Source: Capronia americana
Taxonomy: Eukaryota; Ascomycota; Eurotiomycetes; Chaetothyriales; Herpotrichiellaceae
Length of the DNA stretch: 64,000 nt
Reading direction: 5' to 3'
NCBI GenBank assembly: GCA_016110215.1
Contig: JADWQD010000006.1
Span: forward strand, 62,001-126,000
Shown here: positions 44,438-56,314 of the stretch, piece after piece
How positions within the stretch are numbered: the first letter of the stretch is position 1
Layout: every line of letters begins with the position of its first letter
Made by a program: the position numbers and the translations under genes
The notes under the pieces: generated by a model
Seen by the model: only the letters and a program-made list of their open reading frames with translations
The model's database searches: none
Told to the model about the DNA's origin: nothing

Positions 44438-44790
44438 GTTCGCCCGAGTCGAGCGTTCCAAAGCGTATCAGTGTGCCAGATGGAAGACGAAGATGCAACG
44501 AGACTACACATACACCATGGTTGACTCCTCTATGGATACCCTGACGTTCAAGCTTGTCCTACTACTGCCGGAGTCAATCCAGGTCAATTTCTTTTATCAC
44601 TACCCCACGCCGCAATTGCTCTTTCAGTTTGACGAGGGAATCAATGGAGCAGGTAGAAACGAGCAGGAGTTGATCCATGAGACGAGCATCGAAGCGCAAG
44701 GGCGAGATGAGTGAGAGTAGGATGGTAAGACTTGGGGTGGAATGTCAGTCATTGTCCGCGCCGTGCTCACTGTCCTCGCGAAACTACGCC

Positions 44791-44811
44791 CAGCTACAGC
44801 TACAGCTACAG
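44791..44811 (+). repeat. (CAGCTA)n short tandem repeat
   Basis: Three and a half exact copies of a 6-bp unit in non-coding DNA. Confidence 0.9.
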
Positions 44812-45410
44812 TAGATAGGTTCCAATTCCAATGACGGGGTGAAATCTCGGGAATGGAAGATGACCTAGACGAAGAACAACCCTTTTGTTTCCCTCCCGCA
44901 TGTCTGCTCTCTCTATCAAGCTTGTTCCCGCTAGAAGAATTGACTACTAGGTAAGCATACTGTTGTAGCCTCAGACGCCTTATCGATATGAATGAAAGGC
45001 CACATACACATCTTTTCCAACCCCACCCGACTCCACGATGGATCGATCAATTGAATGGGATGTGGGATGTGGGAACTATGCAGTATGGCTATTCGAATAT
45101 AGTATAGGACGCAACGCGACACAACTTCAGTGCACGACTTAATTATTTACTCACCCTCCTTATGTACATAAATGCCATAGACGAATCATTATCATTTCCA
45201 AGTCTGAAGCCCAAGTTTGAAACCCTCGAACGAGTGTGGTTTGATCGCATTATGTATGTATGTATTTCAAAAGCCTGCCCCGTCTCACCTACCCACCCAT
45301 CCAACCACACAGCTACTCACTCAGTCATTCAGCAGTGGTGGGGGAAGGACAAGAGCTACATATAGTATTAAATCGGATGGGACAGATATACATACCGTCC
45401 GTCGTCTACT

Positions 45411-45429
45411 GACCGACCGACCGACCGAC
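45411..45429 (+). repeat. (GACC)n microsatellite
   Basis: Nearly five exact GACC units in non-coding DNA. Confidence 0.9.
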
Positions 45430-45812
45430 GTCTTTTGAGTCCCATACGCGCCACATCTAAACCTGAGATCAAGTCCGTGCGCCGATGTCAATGTTAGCGC
45501 GACTTCATAGGAAGGGATGCCCCTACACGCCGGATCTGCGCTCTCCTGAACCACTGCTTAAGAAGTTGGGCTGGAGCAAGGCGTCGGAGGGAAGGAGAGC
45601 AGTGAAAGAAATACACGTATGTAGTAATCATGTTTGAACATTGTTGTGTTCCGATGACCTCGGGGTGGGAAAGAAGCGCCCATGCTGCTCAACCCGAGAA
45701 TGAAGAATTGATGTCCGGAGTGTCGGTCATCCGCCCTTACTCCCTACCCTCATGTGTTTTTCCCCCTCCCGATAGAATGTGATGTTGCATTGAGAGGATT
45801 CAAGTGGCACAA

Positions 45813-48800
45813 TTAATGCACTTTGCTCGCCTGCCTGCTCCTGGGCCCGCCTTTCCCTCGGAAGCTCTTGTGTCCCCCAAAGGAACCACTTGAGCTGGGC
45901 GGTCCACTGCCGAACCGCTGCCTTCCTCCATTATGCTGCATTGGCGATCCTTTTGTATGTAGTTCCTTCTTCACCGACTTCGTCGCGCCAGGCATCTTAA
46001 CCAGCGCATACAGCTCTCGGCCCGGTTGACGGCGTGGTTCAAACCAATTGACCACCATGAATGGGAACACAGAGGTGGCCTCTGGTGCAGGGGCGATGAG
46101 CCTAGAAGGAAAATACCTGGGCATCGATACCTGTGACGTCTCGAGTGGAAACTTGATGGCTGGTAATGAACCTGGTTCCCGGTCCTCGAAAAGGTCATCT
46201 TCACTTTCCACATCCTTACTTATGACCGTGGTATCACCTTCTGAAGATACGCTTGCCATTTCGACAGGAAGAGAGACCGATGCAGAAGGAACAAGCACAT
46301 GCTGGACGTCAAGCGGTTCCTTAGTCGCCGACGTGACAGCAAGCACTGCCGCAACCGGCTGAGCTGGTGCCTGCGCAGGAGAAGCTTTCTTACCCAACAA
46401 TCCATTAAATCGTTCTTGCCAGGAAGGGTTCTGTACAATCGGCGTAGAGACTGTCCGAAGCGGCGCTTGAGGTGGGGCTGGCATGGAGACTCTTGCTGCC
46501 CAAGTCAATGGGGCAGCTGGAGCAGGTGCGGATGCTGGAGCCAGGGCGGGCTCAACATGCAACGGACTCGGAGGCGTAGGGGGCATAGCTGGCGGCAGTC
46601 TGACTATAGGTTTATGAGGAAAGTGCACAACAGGCTTTGTAAAGTCTCCGTCGAAAGCAGGGTGAAGACTGGCATATTCCTCGGCAGGAGGTGGGGAGGG
46701 TGTCCTCAGCGGTTCTGGGTGACTGTACGTAACAGCTCGTCGGTCGTGAAGAGGGTACTGTTGTCCGATGGGTTGTGGAAAAAATCTCGATCCACGACCC
46801 CCCGGTCCATTCATGCCGCGAGGTCCAGCATCGGCAGAGGGTAAGGATCCTACAGCGCCGAAAACACCAGAAGCCGGTACTTGCGACTGCGAGACACCCG
46901 AAATCGTGCGTTGCGCTTGGTCGCCGGTCTGAACCTGTTTCCAGGTTTCATTGAACATGTAGGAAGGCGCTGGGCGAACACCGGCCCGCATTTCTTCCTC
47001 GCGTCGGGCAATTTCCTCCCGTTGAAGTCTCTCATTTTCAGCACGCTCTTGCGGACCGGCAACCGAATGGAAGCTGTTCCAGGAATGCACGCCGTTGGGA
47101 CGTGGCCCGCCTGGCAAGCCATTCATTCCAGGATGGGCTTGTTGAGTTTGAGGGGGAGCGATAGGAGCAGGTTTCGTAGTCGGAAACAGAGAGTCGACTT
47201 CGCTATCGACTGCAAGAGGTCCCTGATCTGGGGAAGTGACTGACTGAAAGGAGTAGGATCTGTTGTCCGCCATGACATGATTGGCATGTGGTATCTGAGG
47301 CGAGCGGCCCGAATGAGGTGTTCTGCCATTCATCCAGCCAGCTGCTGTGGAAGACGTCCTGGACAGATCCTGTGGCGAGTATCCTGCAAGGCTTTGGTCG
47401 AATGTGCCGTTGCCAAGAGCCTTGTTGTTGGGCAATCCCCACAGACTGGAAGTTTGTTGCGACCGGTGATCGTGGTGGCGCATCTCTCCCCATCCCCCTC
47501 TTGTGTCATTGACCATTGTGTTTGGCTTGGGCAGTTTGGGACTCGGCTCAGGGACGGCAACTGTCTCTTGATCGCTGGTGCGTCGCGCCTCTGGGACAGG
47601 TCTGACGCCATTGACAACAGGTGAAGGCACCTGTAATGTCTCATTGTGAGCTTGTTCTGTCGTGCTGGGTTCAACTCTGTCTCTCGCCGGCAGTCTCTGC
47701 GGTTCTACTCCCCGAGTCATCGAATTCCCCATCTTCTTGACCGAGTCCAAGGGATGTACCTTCATCATCCCATACTGTTGTGGCTCACCAGAGGCGAGTG
47801 GTTGAGGCGGTTTCGGTGGAGAGTGAGTAGTGGTTGAGGTTGTGGTGACAGCTGAAGCTGAAGGAAGTGCTGGGGCGGCTGAAACTGGAGGTTGCACCGC
47901 TGTCTCCTCCTTTCCGATTTCTTCGGTCGCCCTCTGCTGTGCTTCTTCCTCCTGCTTCTTCGTAAGCCTGGGATCTGGTCCAAGCGATGCCAATTTCAGG
48001 CGAATACGCTCTTGTTTGGCGGCCTCTCGCTGTTGCTCCTCTTCAACCTTGCGCTTTCTTGCTCGTTCGATATTCTCCTTCATCAGGGCTTTCTGCTGAG
48101 CACGCTGAACTTCGAGATCAGCATCAGTGGCAGAGGGAGCGCCAGAAGACATATTATCACTCAAGCCGTGGGCCTGATATGTAGGCGTCTGCATGGCCGA
48201 GATCGGTCCATCCCTTGAAGCCGGCCGAACGGTAGTATCGATGTCATGTCTGTGTGTGTCGACGCTTGGGACGTGAAACTCGCTTGATTTGATGGACATC
48301 CGTCTGCCGAACTGCCCGCTGCCGCCCGAGATTGTGGATGACGCCCTACGTCGTGCTTGATCGGTGCTTGATCGATGTGTTTGGAATGCAGGCGAAGGCT
48401 CAGCAGGAGCATGTGGGTCCATCTGGCTCGGTCTCTGTAGGACAGCAGGCGCCCGAAAGTTCTGATCATTCTTCGACATCCGTCTCCGACCCTCAGGCAC
48501 AGCTTCATAGCGTCCGGAGTTTGGCATGTACAGCTCACGTGGCTGGTTCGGTAATGAGTCTCGCCATCCGCGATTGAAGTCATCTGCAGAGATCTCTTTT
48601 GCTGGGGAGTGTGCCTGTTGGGCTGTTGCCATCTCTGTGTATCCACGGCCTGCAGAGGGGAGCCTTGCCGGTAGGGGAATGTGCTGAGGACTGATAGCGA
48701 TGGGTGAGACTCTGTCGACTGGCGGTAACGAGGCCCACGGAGACTTGGCTGGGGCAGGCGCGGGACTAGCCTTGGTGGTGATGGAAGGCTTCTCTGTTGG

Positions 48801-49815
48801 CGTCTTAGCCTGAAGAGTCGCGGCCTTCTGAGCCTGCTGCCTTTCGGCACTTGCGCCAAGCTTGAGAACGATTGCATTAGGACCGATTGTAGGTGCGAAC
48901 TGGGGTGCGGGTGTCTTCGAAGGTGTGGCAGGTTTGGGTTTGTCGGTAGATGGTGTGGCAGGCTTCGTTGCAATATGCGGTGTAACGTCGGCGGGGGTCA
49001 ATGTGCTCTTGGTTCCATCGTTCCACTCGATGGTCTCAGGAGCCCAGTCATCTTCATCGTCATCAATGTCTGCCCACTTGGCCTCTTTCCCGTCTCCGTC
49101 TGCCTGAATCCGCGAAGTGAGATGGATTCCGTATTGCTGCTTGAGCTCTTCGTCCGTTAGGTGTTTCGTTGAAGGTTGTGGTGTGACTGCAACATGGTTA
49201 GCACGGACCTCGCAGGAATCGCGAGTGGAGCGGAAAGGCACCTCTGTTCTTGTTCCACACCTGCATAGGATCAGGAGTGGCGCTTTGGTAGGGTTTTGAC
49301 TTGGACTGAAGGCTTGTGGTTTTGGCAACCAACCGAGGGCGACCTGCTTGGGTGAGGGACGGGGTCGTCGAAGTTGGCGTGGGAGCTACCACGAGACGTT
49401 AGTTGCGACGGATGAAGAGTCCACCGCACATACCTTTTTCCGTGGCTTTTGCAGCGGCGCTCGCAGCGATGACCTTGGGCACCGAATACTTTGCGAAACT
49501 GACGGGTTTGGCGGCGAACTTCTTTAACGGTTTGCTGTCGGCCGTCTTGTCGCCTGCAACACTACCCTCGGCTCGACTGGTGTCGGTGTCTGAGCGAGCA
49601 GATGCATCATCGAATTCTTCCGTCTTGACGTTCGAGGTAATAGGGTGGTTTCCATTCTCTTTTGGCGCAACGTCCACTTCCACTGCTGAATTTCTCGTAT
49701 CGTCCCCAGACACTTTGATATCAGGTGTGGATGTGGTCGCAGGAGCGTCGGAAGGCGAGACGTCGCCCACCGACTGAGATTGGTTTACCACATCTTGTGT
49801 GCTCTGCTCTGCCAT
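45813..49815 (-). CDS. Large disordered conserved protein, probably RNA-associated
   Basis: Minus-strand exons 49815-49434, 49385-49242 and 49186-45813, with introns of 48 and 55 nt that both have CTAAC branches. 1299 residues. Blocks that look conserved: KPVSFAKYSVPKVIAAS near 110-127; an acidic-aromatic patch WADIDDDEDDWAPETIEW near 211-230; a Lys/Arg/Glu-rich helix (KENIERARKRKVEEEQQREA) near 535-575, probably coiled coil; and a C-terminal Gly/Arg/Ser-rich tail (SFGGHKSFRGKGGPRSR) of the kind that binds RNA. The rest is Pro/Ala/Ser/Gln-rich. No catalytic domain is visible. I infer a scaffold in mRNA metabolism or translation from composition only. Confidence 0.78.
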
Positions 49816-50273
49816 AACAGACTCGGAACTACCCCCATGTCAGGTTTGGAAATATGTGATTGTAGCGGTTGCATGATCTACCTCGTTACTGCGCGTAGTC
49901 TGCCACGGTTGTCAACCGGTCGGTCTTTTGCCCGGCAGCGTTCGAGGGCGCTACAAGGTCGCGGTGAATCTTCGGTGGGAAGGACAATTAGAAGAGGCCA
50001 AGGAATTAATACAACACCTCAAGAGGGGGTACAGGGGTGTAGAAGGAGAAATGGTGGTGGTAGAGTCGTTCGAGATAGGAGAGACGAGAGGCTGCGCACC
50101 TGAAGTTGGACCCGGCGGAGCCACCATCATGATCGCCTCGCCGCGACTGAGCCTTGGCAGCTGTGGTCACGTGAGAATCACATGACCACGTCCCTTTGAC
50201 CACTCGGAATCCTTCGCCGATCTTTGCCCTCAGCATTTATCTGACGGTTTCTTTGACTAAGATGTAAAGCTTG

Positions 50274-50280
50274 TATATAT
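50274..50280 (+). promoter_or_regulatory. TATA-like element
   Basis: TATATAT followed by a C/T-rich leader, 129-135 bp before an ATG at 50409, a typical core-promoter layout for a small plus-strand transcript. Confidence 0.35.
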
Positions 50281-50408
50281 GAGGGCGCTCGCAACCGAGA
50301 ACTCATTCCCTCCGAACCTGCTCGAAACTTAACAGCTCTTCTTGTCTACAGAACCATACAGACCCACAAGACCGTGAGGGAATAGGAACTTAAAGCCGAT
50401 CATAAGAC

Positions 50409-50588
50409 ATGGACAATATCAATGGCATCCCCGAGGGCAATTCCATTATTCGCTGCGGTGCGCCATTCTGATTTGCTGACCGAAGTAAATGCTGTTATCC
50501 AAAACGTCCAGCTCTGGTTTTGCGGATCGACCAACACCGACGAGTAACATGCCACATCCACGCCTCCAGCAACGACACACCGTCATGA
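50409..50588 (+). CDS. Candidate tiny gene (about 41 codons if spliced)
   Basis: An ATG at 50409 opens MDNINGIPEGNSIIRC. Read straight on, it stops after 20 codons. Removing a possible 54-nt intron at 50458-50511 (GTGCGC, CTGACC branch, GTCCAG) gives 41 residues ending at 50588. The TATA element and a pyrimidine-rich leader upstream favour a transcript. There is no homology I recognise and no signal peptide. Could equally be a non-coding RNA or chance. Confidence 0.2.
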
Positions 50589-51045
50589 AGCTGATGTTCG
50601 GCGCCGGTGCCTGTCTGGCCCCCAGTACAGCGAATAGCTGAGAACGGCAATCTCGGCCGCTTCCCTTAGCATAGAAAGCAAAGTCTTGAATCTTCCCCCG
50701 TGTTCAGAACGGACAAGTCGTTACCTTCCCGTGAGGCACACCGAACGAGACTTGCTCAATAGCGAAGGAGATGTGTCTGTTGATCAGCATTGTCGTGTCG
50801 ATCATGGTAAGTTCAGGATCGAGTCTGCTGAGGCTCCAGATCAAGATTGCTTGACAAAGTATAGGACAATGTTTCCTCAAAAGCAGCTCCTCGAATGGCA
50901 AGGCATGTGCCTGTTACCAGAGCACTCTCATCGTAGAGATAGGCATTGGTCTAGATCTTCCTCGCCGTTAGCATGGTGCATCTCATCAAATGGTTTTAGG
51001 ACTGGGTGAAATCCAAAGCAGAAATCAACAAACCTGGAAACGGCG

Positions 51046-51065
51046 ACTGCTAACTGCTAACTGCT
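51046..51065 (+). repeat. ACTGCTA direct repeat
   Basis: Two full and one partial copy of a 7-bp unit in non-coding sequence. Confidence 0.8.
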
Positions 51066-51884
51066 GCGGGGGTATACCTATCTGGACTACCAATCCTCGG
51101 CGGATATGCTACCTTGATAGGATGGCGTTGCACACTAGGAGACTGATAGGGCTCTGAACTGGGGCATTACTAGTGTTTGCTCTTGAAAGTTGAGCCGCGT
51201 ATGCCAGCGCTGTGAGAAGATAAAGCATCCACATACTATGTTAATGAATCGCTTCTCATGCAGGCTCGATGGACAGCCACTCGAAAGTTTGTGAATCGAA
51301 ATGAAATGGAGAATTAGTGGATGCAGAGAGAAGCAGAGTGCGTGCACCGGTTTTTGGTATCGGGCCTCTTCTTATTATCGATCCGCTATCGACTTTTGGG
51401 CTGTCCACCGACGTAACTGTAGCATTGACTCCATAGGGTTGTAAAATCGGGTTACGACTGATTCGCAAAGAGTCACACACGGATTAGCAGCCTTCACACG
51501 TTGCTTGTTGAAGGCATCTTGCCCCAAGCATGCTGCGCTGAGAGAGTCCACGTTGAGATGAAAGATAAATGGTCCTGGCCAGTGTTCTGGGGCGACATAA
51601 TATCTGTCAGGGGGATCGTGTACTGGGGGTTGGCTGTCACCTTTACAATAGGTCAATATCGAATGACATGTCACCAGAACACGCCTCCGAACGGCGAAGC
51701 GATGCTCCGAGCATCTGTGGGAACCAGCAACTCTTGGTGAGCAGTGGTCTCGAGGCGGCCGAGCAGAATAAGTTCAATGAAAGAGATGTGATGCGAGCTC
51801 TCTTGAAGACCACTTGCTTTAATTGACCTTATGTACAATGTCGACCGACCGATGAACCATCGCCATTCCCGCCAACGGAGTCAA

Positions 51885-52520
51885 TCAGTGAGCGTTGTTC
51901 TTGTGATGTCCTAGAAATGTCATTGTCAGCCAGAAATTTTCTCAAATCCAACCCATTCATAGCACGTACTTAGGTGGAAATAGTACTCCATGCTATATCC
52001 CATAGCCATGAGTCCGAAAATGACATGCCAGATGGCTGCGTCGGCACGTTAGTATCCATTGTTCTCCTTCGCAAGGTTGGTTTCTCGGATATACGTACGA
52101 GCTGCAGAGGGGTTCTTTCCGAAATATTTCGCTTGATACCAACCAAGCGGACCAGCGGGTGCTCGCTCGGGTGCCGGGCCCTTGGGTAGTTTCTCGTAGA
52201 ATTTGGCGATGTTTGCCATGCGGACGGCATTTGTGGCAGCCGCAACACCCTGTACCCCATCATCAAATCAGACGCGTTCCAAATGATCGATGTGCCTGGT
52301 ATAGAATAGGCCTCTCTTCCTATGTTTGCGAAGTAGTCCTTCGGTGCACCGCGAGGTGGAAATTTCGGGATTTTATCCGAGGAGTCCGGGAGGTGCTTAC
52401 CGCTGGGTTGGCGACCTTTTCAAAAGTATGTCAGCCCAATGAGCTCAGGGGAAATCTAGAATCGAGATTTACCTTGGGAGGTACCAGAGTTGACACGGCT
52501 CTGCGGATGACGAACGACAT
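51885..52520 (-). CDS. ATP17: Mitochondrial ATP synthase subunit f
   Basis: Five exons on the minus strand: 52520-52473, 52415-52401 (15 nt), 52249-52099, 52035-51970 and 51910-51885. Introns are 57, 150, 63 and 59 nt with GT/AG ends and clear branch sites. 101 residues, equal to yeast Atp17 in length. Seen: MSFVIRRAVSTLVPPK at the N-terminus, NAVRMANIAKFYEKLPKGPA, YQAKYFGKN, the membrane helix IWHVIFGLMAMGYSMEYYFH and the His-rich end RHHKNNAH. All match the F-type ATPase subunit f family. The subunit lies in the inner-membrane Fo part and helps dimerisation of the enzyme. Exon 2 is only five codons, so the gene is easily missed. Confidence 0.96.
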
Positions 52521-53868
52521 TTTGAGCTGATGACCACGGTCAGCAGAGATTCGACGCTATGGGCACTCTGAAGGAGCGTACGGAGAACTCAAAGGTGCTC
52601 GGCAGTGGTGTGAACGACAATTGAAGCTGTTGAAATGTGAACTGGCCCTGAGGTTTAGGAGCTCCGCCGTCCAGATCAATTCGCAGGACGGAAGCTCAAT
52701 TCTTCAGGAAACTTTGCCGAGGGCTGGCCTTGAGTATCAAAATGCTTGTCTTAGTCATCTCAGCCTCGTTAAATATGCAAGGCTGCACTGGCTGATCGTG
52801 CGGGCCAATCACAAATTCGAGCAAGGTGATGGAAAATCATCGTACGCTCGTCTATGTAAAGGTGGAATTTAGAAGTGTACGATCTCCAGCAGCGTACGCT
52901 CATCACGAGTATGCGCCCATATCCGATGGACGCTATTCGATCTACAATGAATTCTGCTATTTATCCGTGCCGCACTAATGCTCCCTCCAGAGAATCCCAC
53001 ATCAAAGCATTCAAGCTTGTCCAATGACTCAAACCCAATAGATCATCTCGCAATGCCGTGTCGCCACCTCTGAAGAAATCGTCGATATCGGGCGTTGCTG
53101 CTTCTGGCTGTCTGTTTCAAGATTTTCAGCCACGCCAAAATATGCCCTTCGATCTCATTCGATGAAATTGTGCAGACTTGCTGAAAAAGGCAGATGTGGC
53201 GCTTTTACCGAGCTGAAGGCTCTGGTCTGCAGCAGGCACGATTCCTGGGAGTTTCCCCATCATTGACATCGATCTGGACACTCGTCGAGGGCCGGTAGAG
53301 CGAATCGGGAAAGTGTAGCTTGGCTCGAAAGGGTCAGCTGAATCAATCGCTCTATCTCATTGCATGCTTGTGGCTGCGACCGGTTCTGATTGATGCAAGT
53401 GCCTCCACTGCTGTAGATTTTTGCAACCGACATCCTTGAAACTTCGAGCGGATGGAGATATTTCTACTTTTGGAGCAAACTTTCCTACTGTTGTGACGAG
53501 ACCATGTGTGACAACTATGCATACTGCATGCATGCGGCATGTCTGCAGCTGTTTGATGTGATGGTGGTCTGGTACTCTCTCTTGGTTGATTGTAGAGTTG
53601 TCAGCTCGAGTTCACGTCGAAGCGAGCCCAGTTCAGCTCAAGTTCAGTTCAAGCCACTGTTCGACTGTTTCACCGAGACTGAGCGAAGTCATTACGTAGC
53701 AAAGTGCTTCGGCCTTTGATAGCATGTGTGAGAATATTCCGAAGTCTACAGCCCCCGGCTGCCAACACAAAACTCAAGATCCGCGATTGTGGAAGACATT
53801 CTGCCACCGTGCACATTCACATCTGTCTCATAGTGTAATCACTACTTCAAATACACAGATCAACGAAG
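52521..53868. other. Intergenic region
   Basis: It contains the ATP17 promoter and the leader of the orphan helical gene. A frame at 52621-52872 (plus) has no features. Confidence 0.5.
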
Positions 53869-54678
53869 ATGTCCTTGAGACTTTTGGAAGAAGTCGCAGA
53901 GGGAGGGCGTGTCTTGGGGGAAGTCGGGAAAGAGATTGGAACCGAAGCCAGATTGCTGGAAGAAGTCTCAGAGTTGTCAATCAAAGAAGCTCCCGAAGCA
54001 TTGGTCGAAGGCGCTGAAGAGGTTTCCCAAGGGTTGAGAGAAGGTAGTGAGATAGTAGTGGCGGAAGCCAAAGCTGGAGGAACATTTGCTACTATTGGGG
54101 AGAAGCTCAAGGAGGCCGGCAAATATATGTGGGAGAACAAGGGTGCATTTGCGAAGATGATGGGGACCGAGATCGCAAAAGGCGCCTTCTTCACCGTGGG
54201 TATGATGGCGGTTGAGAAGCTATTGGCCGCAAAGGCAGAGAAAGACAAAACTCCTGAAAGTCAGCAGCGACTTGACATCGTTCGAGCCATCAACAAAGAG
54301 AGGAGAGTTCTCAATCCGATCATGAAAGACTGGCGAACCTGGCTCGCGGACCACTTCGACTCTCGCACGGACTACGGATCTGTCGACGCGGGTGGGGTTT
54401 CAATTGAACTGTTTCAGGTCTTGCAGAATAGAGTCTCGGAAGTTCAACACTATTCAGACGATACTGTTGCGAAAGCATCGACAGCTCTAAAAGAAGACCA
54501 GGATATGGAAAGCGCAAAGGAGTTGCTGAAGGCAGAGTTTGAGTGGGTTGGCAAAGTCAAGGCCATCAGCGACGACTTGAAGTCCAAATACCCCCTGATG
54601 GTTGCAGCTGGTCTCAAGGACAACAAAACAGAGATTGCGCGAGGTAAGAAGTATTTGGATGATGTCGACAAGAAATAA
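53869..54678 (+). CDS. Orphan helical protein with a central hydrophobic segment
   Basis: Intronless, 269 residues, start ATG at 53869. There is no signal peptide. The N-terminal ~70 residues are Glu/Val/Gly-rich amphipathic helix (LLEEVAEGGRVLGEVGKEIG). A hydrophobic stretch follows at about 103-118 (IAKGAFFTVGMMAVEKLLAA). The rest is charged helix (RAINKERRVLNPIMKDWRTW, ELLKAEFEWVGKVKAISDDL). The layout, helical bundle plus one membrane-inserting helix, resembles small fungal helical-bundle proteins in general outline, but no family motif is seen. Codon use looks like a real gene, and neighbours give no clue. Function unknown. Confidence 0.7.
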   Translation: MSLRLLEEVAEGGRVLGEVGKEIGTEARLLEEVSELSIKEAPEALVEGAEEVSQGLREGSEIVVAEAKAGGTFATIGEKLKEAGKYMWENKGAFAKMMGTEIAKGAFFTVGMMAVEKLLAAKAEKDKTPESQQRLDIVRAINKERRVLNPIMKDWRTWLADHFDSRTDYGSVDAGGVSIELFQVLQNRVSEVQHYSDDTVAKASTALKEDQDMESAKELLKAEFEWVGKVKAISDDLKSKYPLMVAAGLKDNKTEIARGKKYLDDVDKK

Positions 54679-54716
54679 GGGGTTGCCAAACATCCACAAA
54701 AGCCAAGGAACGCTGT

Positions 54717-54968
54717 TCAAATAGACCCTTTGGTATGCTGATGTTCGTCTGTTCCTTCGTCGGCAGCAACTCCAGCGAGTGGCAGGCCGGTTATCACTGC
54801 AGTTGAGACCGTCCACAGTAACTTTTCTGCTGGCGAAGGAAACGCAAAATTCCACGCTATGAAATGTAAGCTGCCGAACAAAACAGAGCCCACGGCAGAG
54901 GATACTATGAAAGTGCCTCTTGTCCGGGAGTCAATCTCATCAGCCTTCTCAACATTCAGTGTGATCAC
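54717..54968 (-). pseudogene. Relic of a fungal integral membrane protein
   Basis: The frame reads FGSLHFIAWNFAFPSPAEKL followed by LWTVSTAVITGLPLAG. This resembles a recurrent segment of fungal multi-span membrane proteins (G-x-x-H-x-x-AW-x-F-x-FP-x-x-x-E-x-x-LW-R/T-x-S) as I remember it. Only about 80 codons are open, there is no ATG at the front and no further spans are found upstream or downstream, so it is a truncated remnant or a single exon whose partners have decayed. Confidence 0.45.
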
Positions 54969-55458
54969 GTCGGTTGATAGGTGAACTGTTTGGCGAGTCC
55001 TGAACGCTGAGTCTCAGGGCGCTGCGCGATGCGTAAAGCAGAGAGCATTCGGGACGAGCCGCTGATGTCCATTTAGCGAAGGCGTCACCACATTCGCACT
55101 AGGACAGAGTTCTGGGGAATATACTTAAAGCACGCTGAATAGGTTAAGTGGCTTTTCGAAAGTGGAGGTAATACAGAGTTTCTTGGTTGTACGCGAGCAA
55201 AATAGAGGCATAATATGGACCACGGTTTTCAGCCGTTCGCAATCCCACTTCCGGCTGCATTGCCTGACCTTTTAATCCGCAATATATTCACCAACAGAAA
55301 GTCGAGTCCAACGCAAGATGTAGTCATCAAAAGAGTCGAGGACTTACTCCGTGGCAGAGGATAACCGAGGACTAGATATTTGTGGTTAGAAACTCCAGCG
55401 CCTGACAGGTCCGTTGAATATGATGCTCAGTGACTGGGGGCCTCTCCCATAGCATTGA

Positions 55459-55860
55459 AGTTCTCCATTGCCAATTGCAAACGCTGTCAACGAAATAAAT
55501 TTTGAATTGTCCGAGGAGTCGGATCTACAATTCCACTCATCATCTGAACTTTCACAAGGCCTGGAAAGCCACCACCTCTCAGAGTCAGGAGCTACAGGTG
55601 ACGACGAGCTGAGCTTCCTCGATCCCCAGGAAGCTACACCAGAAACTTCTGTTACCCAACCATCACAACCGGCGACATTCAAGAAACCAAAGAAAAGGTG
55701 AGACTGATATTCGTATTACTAGAATGAAGTGACAGTTTAAGACCAAGTTCTATCATGAAGCCGATACTCCGTCACGGACCGAAGCTCTATACCAGAAGCT
55801 GGTTGGCTTGACTCTCATCAATCCATCCCGTACATGCAATCAGTCGACCCAGCGATCGTC
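55459..55860 (+). pseudogene. Possible broken gene fragment
   Basis: An acidic frame (55459-55701, no ATG) ends in the basic KKPKKR at a GTGAGA donor. About 40 nt later, after an AG, another frame reads FKTKFYHEADTPSRTEALYQ and continues for about 20 residues. It looks like two exons of a decayed or partly mis-sequenced gene with a nuclear-type composition. I recognise no family. Confidence 0.25.
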
Positions 55861-56314
55861 GTGCCGAACTTGCCGATAAACCACGATTGCGGTCAGGACC
55901 ATGAATTTCAACGCCTTCCACCTGGTCAATTCACGCACCCATCTACCACCAGCAGTTAAGTGGGGCTCACCGCTCTCGCTGGTGTCGCTGTTTGTCAGAC
56001 TCCTGGATGATTTGTGTGAGTCTTGCAAATCCTCCAACGCACTCCACTTCATACCCGTAACCAGAAAACATCTAGAGCAGAGCCAGGGGATGCTAGTCGA
56101 TGGACGGATTACGTTTCATGATTTCCAAAGTCACCAAATGTGATGTTGGTGACCATACAGTTCAATGCCCGGTGTGTACTCGGTACTCCGACCTACACTG
56201 CGGGTCTGAAGATTGAGCACGTGGACCTTCCCAAACCTCGGCGTGACGACGAGCTGCACTCGATTTCTCCTCGTGAAGATTGGCTTGCCCGGGCATCGGC
56301 ATCGCGATGGGAAC

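Larger units (their letters stand above)
44438..45812. other. Convergent 3' intergenic region with short tandem repeats
   Basis: About 1.4 kb without a supported gene. It holds (CAGCTA)n at 44791-44811, an ATGT-type run near 45251-45262 and (GACC)n at 45411-45429. Confidence 0.5.
49816..51884. other. Gene-poor stretch with a promoter-like element
   Basis: About 2 kb. It holds a TATA element and a tiny candidate gene near 50.4 kb (listed separately) and an ACTGCTA direct repeat at 51046-51065. Other frames lack features. Confidence 0.5.
54679..56314. other. Accessory-type intergenic stretch with gene relics
   Basis: It holds a membrane-protein relic (54717-54968) and a possible broken plus-strand gene (55459-55860), listed separately. 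The rest is featureless. Confidence 0.5.

Noticed and set aside
48161..48973. 270-codon minus frame inside the 1299-residue gene
   Set aside because: It is a Pro/Ser/Arg-rich alternative frame of a repetitive exon. The main frame is open far beyond it on both sides.
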